Source: CAHJXF01 sp038254545 (GTDB lineage Bacteria; Pseudomonadota; Gammaproteobacteria; Burkholderiales; Burkholderiaceae_D). Taken from it: a DNA stretch of 64,000 nucleotides. The DNA lies in NCBI GenBank assembly GCA_038254545.1, contig JBBSGB010000010.1, forward strand, positions 40,018-104,017, given 5' to 3'. The notes beneath the pieces were generated by a model. That model was not told the DNA's origin and searched no databases. It was given only the letters and a program-made list of their open reading frames with translations. Of this stretch, positions 17,854-24,752 are shown one piece after another. Position numbers and translations under genes: made by a program. Each line of letters starts with the position of its first letter. The first letter of the stretch is position 1.

Positions 17854-20800
17854 GCCTTCGCGCGGATCGCGCCCACGTTCGCGCCGATGTTCGGATCTGC
17901 GTTCGCCCCGAAGTTCGCGCCTTCGTTCATCCCCACGCTCGCGCCTACATTCAATACCGCCGCCATTTCGACCGAGTGAAGATCACCGGTCTCTTCGATG
18001 CCGACCGGTCGAACGTTCCTGCGTGGCGCATAGGCCGAGATCAGCGCGCATGCGAGCGACGAGAGATAAGGGATAGCCTGCGTGGCAAGGATGCCGACCC
18101 ACAACAGGCTTTCGTATTGCCTCGGCATCAAGGCCAGCACGCTGCCGATGGCGAGAATGATCGCGAACGCCATCAGCGCTTCTTCCCGCACCGCGCTCAG
18201 CCACGCGAACGCGCTCTTCTTCTTGCCGGTCTGCCAGCTCTTGGGCGTGACGACGAACGTACCCTGCTTCTGGATCAGGCCCGCCAGGATCCCGCGCGCG
18301 ATTGAGTGCGACAACGCCATCGATGCGACCGATGCGCCAAATACGTCGCGCCATCCGCAAGGCACCCGCGCGCGATAGAGCGACGGGCCGAACCATGCCT
18401 TCAAGACGAAGAAGCCCAGTACCGGAATCACGAACAGGTCGAGCGGCAAGCTGAAGTTCTCGGGATTGAGCAGCATGCCGACAGTCCACGCGAGCGAGGC
18501 CAGCGTGAAGAACAGATGCAGCGCATCGGCAAACCACGAGAACCAGCCGGTGAGGAAGTGGAAGCGCTGTCCCGCGGTGAGTCCGCGTCGCTTGACGATG
18601 GGCTTGCCCTCGCGCGCGGAATCCTTTCGTGCCGCATCCTGGCGACCCAACAACCAGTTCCAGCGCCGCTTCAAGATCTGCATCGCCCCGAAAGCCCAGC
18701 GAAAACGCTGCGACTTGTAGCCCGCGAAGTTCGAAGGCGTGAGCCCGCGGCCGAGCACCTCGTCGATGTAGCGCGTCTCCCAGCCCGCGTTCATCAGGCG
18801 CAGACCCAATTCGGCGTCTTCGCAGATGCACCACTCGGACCACCCTCCGGTCTCGACCAGCGCGTTCTTCTTCACCAGCGTCATCGTGCCGTGTTGGATG
18901 ATCGCGTCGCGCTCGTTGCGGTGGTGCATGCCGATTCGAAAGAAGCCGTCGTATTCCCAGCTGGTCATGCGCTGGAAGGCGTTGTGCTGCCAGTCGCGAT
19001 GGGCTTGCGGGCATTGCACGACGGCCACGCGCGGCGCTTCGAAATGCGACACCGTGAGCTTGAGCCAATCGTGATTGACGACATAGTCGGCATCGACCAC
19101 GCCCACGATCGCCGCGCGGCGATCGGTCTCTTCGAGCGCGAAGTTGAGTGCGCCCGCCTTGAAGCCCGGCCAGTTGTCGAGGTGGAAGAAGCGAAAGCGC
19201 GGACGCGACGATGCTGACCGCGCTGGACGGTCGTGCTCGCCGGCCCGTTCTTGCGATTGCTCATTGACATGCTCGTTCAAACGCGCGACATAGCGCTCGA
19301 CCGGCCTCCACACGTCTTCGCTCTTGGTGTTGTTGTCGATCACCAGCACTTCGAAGTTGCGATAGTCCAGGCGCGCAAGGCTCGCAAGCGTCTGGATCAC
19401 CATCTCGGGCGGCTCGTTGTGGCAGGGCAGATGGATCGATACGAACGGCTCCACGGCGTCGAGCGCGGGACGCTCGGGCCTGAAGTGGCGCTGCCAGCGG
19501 CTCTGCCACACCACTTCGGTGAACTCGAACGCGTTGGCCAGCAGGATCATCAACATCGCCGCCAACGCAGGCAGCAGCAGGACCAGCATCGCCCAGTCGA
19601 GCGTGTTCAGGTAGAACTCGAACGGCAAGGTGGTCAACCACACCACCAGCGTCATCGCCGCCTGGATCACGAGCCCGAAGAACAACCGGCCCGGCAAGCG
19701 AAAACGCGCGAACGCGATGCAGAACGCGACGATGGGAATGAGCGCGAGCAACGATGCCATCGTGGCCTTGCGCGGCCACGACGGGTCTGGAACCACCGGG
19801 CCCGTGAACGAGAACTTCGGTTCGCGATCCGAGTTGAAGATGCCCCAGTAGGCGCCGGTGCGGCCTTCGCTGGTGCGCTTCCAGGGCTGGTCGATCGCTT
19901 CCATCAGGTAGTAGTCGAGCCCCTTCTGCTTGGCGATCGGCAGGAACTCGCGGATGAACTGGGCTTCGTCGGCGACCGACGCGGTCGAATAGACGATCGG
20001 GTCGTTGGGCTTTTCGAGGTTCTTGATCGGCACGCGACTGCCGCCGCTCGGCCAGCCGACTTCGCCGATGACGATCTTCTTGTTCGGATATTCGCGCCGC
20101 ATCTCCTCGTAGCGGCGCATCACGTGCGTGACCGCGTTGGCGCGCGGAACGCCTTCCCAATACGGCAGCAGGTGGACGGTGATGAAGTCCACATGTTTCG
20201 CGAGCTCATGCATCTGCTTCGCGCGTGCACGGTCGGTGGTTAGCCAGATGTCCCACGATTCGGCAGTCGAAACCGGCACGCGCGCGCGGCGCTTGATGAT
20301 GTCGATATAACTCATCAGCTCCTTGGGCGTGAGGTCGCCGCGCAGCAGGGTTTCATTGCCGACCATGACGCGATCGACGTTGTTGTTGTCGCGCATCAAC
20401 TCGATCAGCGATTTGATCTGGAGATTGTTCTCCTTCTTGTCGGTCGACAGCCACGCGCCGGCGGTGACCGTCATGCCGTACTCGCGCGCGAGCGCGGGGA
20501 TGGCTGCAGCATCGACAGCGTTATAAGTGCGCAGCCGGTCCGTGTACTTCGACAGCATGCGCACGTCGGCGGCCAGCTCCTGCTCGCTTGGATACGTGGG
20601 CGTCGGAGGTTGCGGCGACTGGTCGCGCTGGAATCCGTTAAACGCGAAGCCGCCCACCTGGCCTTGCCACGGCGGCGCTTCGGGCGCGCGATTGAGCCAC
20701 GACCAGAACGACCAGTTGGTCGCTGCGATGACTGCGGCAACCAGGATCGCCGAAACCACCATCCCGATCGAGACGCGGCGGCCGTTTCCGTTCTTTCGGT

Positions 20801-20861
20801 TGGCGCCGCGATCGGCCGGGGTCGGTCGACTGGATCGGCCGAAGGGTTGAAGGATGCTCAA
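17850..20861 (-). CDS. Fused GH17-like / GT2 beta-glucan synthase (NdvB type of Pseudomonas)
   Basis: 1003 residues. Order: an N-terminal membrane helix (about 32-48); a periplasmic GH17-like domain (about 70-355) with both catalytic-type glutamates, E170 in VGNE and E267 in GEVGWPSGG; membrane helices (about 366-450); a cytoplasmic GT2 domain with VDADYV (D590/D592), CEDAELG (E681/D682) and QRFRW (718-722); then further membrane helices. The architecture matches the P. aeruginosa NdvB protein for cyclic beta-(1,3)-glucans, so the likely product is a periplasmic or exported beta-glucan. The C-terminus carries seven N-x-G-A-like tetrads. It overlaps tamA by ATGA, giving glucan synthase-tamA-tamB as one unit. 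Confidence 0.85.
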   Translation of the reverse strand: MSILQPFGRSSRPTPADRGANRKNGNGRRVSIGMVVSAILVAAVIAATNWSFWSWLNRAPEAPPWQGQVGGFAFNGFQRDQSPQPPTPTYPSEQELAADVRMLSKYTDRLRTYNAVDAAAIPALAREYGMTVTAGAWLSTDKKENNLQIKSLIELMRDNNNVDRVMVGNETLLRGDLTPKELMSYIDIIKRRARVPVSTAESWDIWLTTDRARAKQMHELAKHVDFITVHLLPYWEGVPRANAVTHVMRRYEEMRREYPNKKIVIGEVGWPSGGSRVPIKNLEKPNDPIVYSTASVADEAQFIREFLPIAKQKGLDYYLMEAIDQPWKRTSEGRTGAYWGIFNSDREPKFSFTGPVVPDPSWPRKATMASLLALIPIVAFCIAFARFRLPGRLFFGLVIQAAMTLVVWLTTLPFEFYLNTLDWAMLVLLLPALAAMLMILLANAFEFTEVVWQSRWQRHFRPERPALDAVEPFVSIHLPCHNEPPEMVIQTLASLARLDYRNFEVLVIDNNTKSEDVWRPVERYVARLNEHVNEQSQERAGEHDRPARSASSRPRFRFFHLDNWPGFKAGALNFALEETDRRAAIVGVVDADYVVNHDWLKLTVSHFEAPRVAVVQCPQAHRDWQHNAFQRMTSWEYDGFFRIGMHHRNERDAIIQHGTMTLVKKNALVETGGWSEWCICEDAELGLRLMNAGWETRYIDEVLGRGLTPSNFAGYKSQRFRWAFGAMQILKRRWNWLLGRQDAARKDSAREGKPIVKRRGLTAGQRFHFLTGWFSWFADALHLFFTLASLAWTVGMLLNPENFSLPLDLFVIPVLGFFVLKAWFGPSLYRARVPCGWRDVFGASVASMALSHSIARGILAGLIQKQGTFVVTPKSWQTGKKKSAFAWLSAVREEALMAFAIILAIGSVLALMPRQYESLLWVGILATQAIPYLSSLACALISAYAPRRNVRPVGIEETGDLHSVEMAAVLNVGASVGMNEGANFGANADPNIGANVGAIRAKA
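17868..17951 (-). repeat. Seven degenerate 12-base units encoding N-x-G-A tetrads
   Basis: At the 3' end of the glycosyltransferase gene the reading frame gives NVGA, SVGM, NEGA, NFGA, NADP, NIGA, NVGA in direct succession: a 12-base period with drift. It is the last stretch before the five closing residues of the protein. Confidence 0.8.
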
Positions 20862-21041
20862 TGCAGACTGGTCCTGTGATGATGCGCAGCGTCGGTAACG
20901 ATCGACCGGCGCGCCTCGATGACATGCGGTGTGACATGCAGCCCGACATGCGGCGTGCGACGACAGATGCGGTATTCTCTCTCACCCGCTCGATCGGGCG
21001 TGCAGGGCCGACGCGCCGTGCACGGCTCGACTGCAACCTTC
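20862..21041. promoter_or_regulatory. Divergent intergenic region between glucan synthase and kinase genes
   Basis: 180 bases with no supportable gene. Both flanking genes start outward from here, so promoters for the glucan synthase-tamAB unit and for the kinase must lie here. I could not identify hexamers with confidence. Confidence 0.4.
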
Positions 21042-22700
21042 ATGACCGCACCTACCTCCGCGCACATTTCGACACGAAGCACGCCACCAGCCGCCGCTGA
21101 TTCGTCGGCGCAACTGACCTTCGGTCCCTACCGCGTCATCGAAAAAGTCGGCGCTGGCGCAACCGCGATCGTGTATCGCGCGATTCACAGCGAGACCGGG
21201 CAGATGGTGGCGCTCAAGGTCATCCTCTTCAATCAGTCGAACGCCAAGCTCAGCCGGCGGTTGAAAAAACTGTTCGCGACCGAAGCCGCGCTGGCGATGA
21301 AGGTCAAGCATCCCAACATCGTCTCGATCTTCGAAGCCGACATCGAGGAAAAATTCGCGTACATCGCGATGGAGTTCGTCAACGGCCTGGCCCTGCGCGA
21401 GTACTGCAGTTTCGACAAGCTGCTGCCGCCGCACCGCGTCGTCGAGATCATGTTCAAGTGCGCGATGGCGCTCGATTTCTCCGCACGCATGGGCGTGGTC
21501 CATCGCGACATCAAGCCCGACAACATCATGCTGGGCAGCGACGACATCGTGAAGATCACCGACTTCGGCCTTGCCCTCGACATGAAGAAGAAGAGCGACT
21601 CGGACTCGACCTTCATCATGGGCGTGGGTTCCCCGGCCTACATGTCGCCCGAGCAGATCAAGGATTATCCGTTGAACGGGCAGACCGACCTGTATTCGCT
21701 GGGTACGGTGATGTTCGAGTTGCTGACGGGTCGTCAGCCCTTCCGCGCCAAGAATCGCGCGTCGCTGATGTACAAGATCATCAACATGGACGCCGAGGCG
21801 GTCAGCACGCTGAACCCCTCGATCCCGGATACGCTCGATCCGATCATCAAGCGCACGCTCGAGAAGGACCTGTACACGCGGTATCGCACAGGCGCCCAGT
21901 TCGCGCAGGACTTGTCGTCGGCCAAGTTCCAGATCCTCGACGATGCCGATTCGGTGCGCCTGACGCGGCGCTTCAAGATCGTGCGACAGAACCAGGCGTT
22001 CACCGATTTCGAGAACGACGAGGTCTGGGAAGTGCTGCGTATCTCGCAATGGCGCGTGGTGCACGAGTCGCGGCCCCTGATGGTCGAGGGCGAGGAAGGG
22101 ACCAACTTCGGCGTGATCATCGAAGGCGAAGTCGAGGCGTCGCTCAAGGGTCGCCAACTCGCGGTCTATGGTCCGGGCGAGGTCATCGGCGAACTCGCGT
22201 TCCTGTCGCTGGGCCCCTCGAAGCGCAACGCAACCGTGATCGCGATGGTCGATACCGTTTATCTCGAGGTCAATGCGGCGGCCTATGCGTTGGCAAGCGA
22301 GGAGTGTCAGGAACACTTCAAGCAACTGATCGTGGGCACCTTGATGCGTCGGACCCAGGACACCAACGAAAAATTGATCGTGAACGCGCCCGAGGCGCGA
22401 GAAAGCCTGCGCGACGACAGCGAATTCGGCTTCGGCCTGGTGCCGCTGGAAGACGAGATGTCGCCTGCCGATGACTCGCAAGCCCATCGCCCGCAGGTGA
22501 CCTACGGCACGCGCGCGGCAGCAAATCGCACGGAATCGCCCGCGCGCATGGACACCGCCTCGCAGGCGACTGTGGTCCATCGGCCCAGCGCAAGCACGAT
22601 GACGAACATCCTGTTCACCACCGACGGCGGCGTGCGCGTGGACGACGAGGTCGACGTGGAATTTCGTTCGCCCTCCTTGCGCCCGCGCGGCCAGCGCTGA
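21042..22700 (+). CDS. Ser/Thr protein kinase fused to a cyclic-nucleotide-binding domain
   Basis: 552 residues from the ATG at 21042. A Hanks-type kinase domain occupies about 28-300: glycine loop GAGATAIVY, VALK with K59, HRDIKPDN (154-161), DFG (174-176), APE equivalent SPEQ. All catalytic residues are present. A cNMP-binding-like beta-roll follows at about 340-470 (VVHESRPLMVEGEEG, VYGPGEVIGELAFLS). The tail to 552 is low complexity with no TM helix, so the kinase is cytosolic. The phosphate-binding PBC motif is approximated by GELAFL, but the following Arg of a true cAMP site is not obvious. The ligand could be cAMP, c-di-GMP or none. Targets are unknown. Confidence 0.9.
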   Translation: MTAPTSAHISTRSTPPAAADSSAQLTFGPYRVIEKVGAGATAIVYRAIHSETGQMVALKVILFNQSNAKLSRRLKKLFATEAALAMKVKHPNIVSIFEADIEEKFAYIAMEFVNGLALREYCSFDKLLPPHRVVEIMFKCAMALDFSARMGVVHRDIKPDNIMLGSDDIVKITDFGLALDMKKKSDSDSTFIMGVGSPAYMSPEQIKDYPLNGQTDLYSLGTVMFELLTGRQPFRAKNRASLMYKIINMDAEAVSTLNPSIPDTLDPIIKRTLEKDLYTRYRTGAQFAQDLSSAKFQILDDADSVRLTRRFKIVRQNQAFTDFENDEVWEVLRISQWRVVHESRPLMVEGEEGTNFGVIIEGEVEASLKGRQLAVYGPGEVIGELAFLSLGPSKRNATVIAMVDTVYLEVNAAAYALASEECQEHFKQLIVGTLMRRTQDTNEKLIVNAPEARESLRDDSEFGFGLVPLEDEMSPADDSQAHRPQVTYGTRAAANRTESPARMDTASQATVVHRPSASTMTNILFTTDGGVRVDDEVDVEFRSPSLRPRGQR

Positions 22701-22747
22701 GTTCTTCAGTCCGTCAGACCTTCGATCGGTTGTCAGCAGTCAGCAGT

Positions 22748-22776
22748 TTGTTCAAGCAGCATTCGATCGGTACAAT
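22748..22776 (+). promoter_or_regulatory. Likely promoter of the gcv operon
   Basis: TTGTTC, a 17-base spacer, then TACAAT at 22771-22776. The -10 is a five-of-six match with ideal spacing; the -35 matches at its first three positions. Transcription would start about 8 bases before the first riboswitch aptamer. Confidence 0.5.
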
Positions 22777-22790
22777 CCGCACGTCGATCA

Positions 22791-23030
22791 GGAGAGCGTT
22801 GCCGGGCAGATGCCGGCGACCGCCGAAGGCGCAAATCCCATAACCGCTCAGGCCCGGGACTCGCACGCATTACAGTGCCGTGCAAGTCCTCGAAGACTGG
22901 TCGTACGGCATCACCAATCTGGAGAGCGATGGCGTTGCGCGATGGATGTCGCAGCGACCATCCACCGAAGGGGCACGCGGGCGCGAGCTTCACACTTGCG
23001 CCGCAATCTCTCAGGTAAAAGGACAGAGGG
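22791..23030 (+). promoter_or_regulatory. Tandem glycine riboswitch (two aptamers)
   Basis: Two copies of the gcvT-type aptamer core occur in order. Aptamer 1 starts GGAGAGCG at 22791, has CCGAAGG-GCAAA at 22823-22835 and CTCAGGC near 22848. Aptamer 2 starts GGAGAGCG at 22921, has CCGAAGGGGCA at 22964-22974 and the classic CTCAGGTAAAAGGACAGAG at 23010-23028. It lies immediately upstream of gcvT. In this class glycine binding usually turns on the cleavage genes, so excess glycine induces its own breakdown. The expression platform lies between 23030 and the gcvT start at 23075. Confidence 0.93.
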
Positions 23031-23074
23031 ATAGGCTCCGCTATTTGCCAATCCCACTGTATCTGCCGAGAGTC

Positions 23075-24295
23075 ATGACAACAGCCTCCACCGCTTCGAA
23101 TGCATTCCAGCCCGACACGCCGCCGGCCGCCCAGCAGACGGCGCTGCACGCGCTGCACCTCGAACTCGGTGCGCGCATGGTTCCTTTCGCCGGCTATGAC
23201 ATGCCGGTGCAATATCCGATGGGAGTATTGCAAGAGCATCAGCACACGCGAAGCGCGGCGGGGCTGTTCGACGTCTCTCACATGGGGCAATTGAAGTTGG
23301 TCGGTCCGCACGCGGCCGAAGGGCTCGAGCTGCTCGTGCCGATGGACATCATGGGCCTCGCGCGCAATCAGCAGCGCTATGCGTTGTTCACCAACGAGGC
23401 TGGCGGGATCCTCGACGACCTGATGGTCACCCACTGCGGCGACTATCTCTTCGTGGTCGTCAACGCGGCCTGCAAAGTGCAGGACACCGCCCATCTGCGC
23501 GCCGAGCTGGGCGGACCGGGCAAGCCCGGCTGCGACATCGTCGAGCTCGACGATCACGCCCTGCTGGCACTGCAGGGACCCGAGGCCATGACCGTGATGG
23601 CGCGGCTCTGCCCCGATGTCGATTTCGGCAAGTGGACCTTCATGACGGCGCGCGATCTCAAGATCGGCGGCATCGCCTGCTTCGTCACGCGCTCGGGCTA
23701 CACCGGCGAGGATGGCTTCGAGATCTCGGTGGAGAATCGTTGCGCCGAAGAACTCGCCCGGCTGTTGCTGCTGCAACCCGAAGTCGCCCCGGTCGGCTTG
23801 GGCGCGCGCGATTCGCTACGGCTCGAATCCGGCCTGTGCCTGTACGGCAACGACATCGACATCGAAACCACGCCGGTCGAAGCAAGCCTGACGTGGGCGA
23901 TCTCGAAGGCTCGGCGCGCCGACGGTGCGCGACCCGGCGGCTTTCCCGGTGCGAAGAAAATCCTCGCGCAACTGGCGTCGGGAAAGGACGGCAAGCCTGT
24001 GACTGCCGAGGGCGTCGTCTCACGCAAGCGGGTCGGTCTAGTCGGTGTTGAACGCACACCAGTCCGCGCGGGCAGCGAAATCGTCGCTGGCAATGGGGAT
24101 GATGATGGAGCGGTGATCGGGCGCGTCACCAGCGGCACGTTGGGCCCCACCGCGCAGCGCGCCGTCGCGCTCGGCTATGTATCGCCTGCGCATGCGGCTA
24201 TCGGGACCGAGGTGATGGCGATGGTCCGCGGCAAGCCGGTCGCGATGCGTGTGACCGCGACGCCGTTCGTACCTCACCGCTATTACCGGGGCTGA
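23075..24295 (+). CDS. gcvT: Glycine cleavage system T protein (aminomethyltransferase)
   Basis: 406 residues from the ATG at 23075. It starts with an extra ~20-residue polar segment, then TALHALHLELGARMVPFAGYDMPVQY, the standard GcvT beginning. Folate-binding features are present: GLFDVSHMGQ, SRSGYTGEDGFE-like (TRSGYTGEDGFEIS) and GARDSLRLESGLCLYG with the catalytic Asp. It transfers the methylene group from the lipoyl arm of GcvH to tetrahydrofolate, releasing ammonia. First gene of gcvT-gcvH-gcvP under the riboswitch. Confidence 0.97.
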   Translation: MTTASTASNAFQPDTPPAAQQTALHALHLELGARMVPFAGYDMPVQYPMGVLQEHQHTRSAAGLFDVSHMGQLKLVGPHAAEGLELLVPMDIMGLARNQQRYALFTNEAGGILDDLMVTHCGDYLFVVVNAACKVQDTAHLRAELGGPGKPGCDIVELDDHALLALQGPEAMTVMARLCPDVDFGKWTFMTARDLKIGGIACFVTRSGYTGEDGFEISVENRCAEELARLLLLQPEVAPVGLGARDSLRLESGLCLYGNDIDIETTPVEASLTWAISKARRADGARPGGFPGAKKILAQLASGKDGKPVTAEGVVSRKRVGLVGVERTPVRAGSEIVAGNGDDDGAVIGRVTSGTLGPTAQRAVALGYVSPAHAAIGTEVMAMVRGKPVAMRVTATPFVPHRYYRG

Positions 24296-24358
24296 CCCCT
24301 TTTCACCCGCTCTTTTCATCTTTCTTCTCTTCATCGACCTCGTCGCGAAAGGACGTCC

Positions 24359-24733
24359 ATGACCGCATTGCGCTACACCGGAGATCACGAATGGATTCGA
24401 CTCGAATCCGATGGCAGTGCAACGGTCGGCATCACGGATCACGCGCAGGATGCGCTCGGCGACATCGTGTTCGTCGAGATGCCCGAGATCAGAAGGAAGT
24501 TCGCGAAGGGCGAACCCGCATGCGTGATCGAGTCGGTCAAGGCTGCGGCCGACTTGAAGATGCCGGTTGCCGGCAGCGTGGTCGCGGTCAACGGCGCGTT
24601 GCCCGACGATCCGGCGAAGGTCAACACCGATCCGATGAAGGACGGCTGGTTCATTCGCATCCAGCCGGACAACCCGGCCGACCTCGAATCCCTGATGGAC
24701 GACGCGGCCTATCAAGCGCTGATTGCTTCCTGA
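24359..24733 (+). CDS. gcvH: Glycine cleavage system H protein
   Basis: 124 residues. Lipoylation site K61 in VIESVKAAADL; start motif LRYTGDHEWIR. The ribosome binding site AAGGAC precedes the ATG. It shuttles the aminomethyl group from GcvP to GcvT on its lipoyl arm. It lies 63 bases after gcvT and 19 before gcvP. Confidence 0.97.
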   Translation: MTALRYTGDHEWIRLESDGSATVGITDHAQDALGDIVFVEMPEIRRKFAKGEPACVIESVKAAADLKMPVAGSVVAVNGALPDDPAKVNTDPMKDGWFIRIQPDNPADLESLMDDAAYQALIAS

Positions 24734-24752
24734 ACATCTTGACGACGCATCG

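Noticed and set aside
15913..17979. 688-codon open frame on the plus strand opposite tamA
   Set aside because: Same reason: it lies over a well-supported outer-membrane protein gene and its translation has no recognisable domain.
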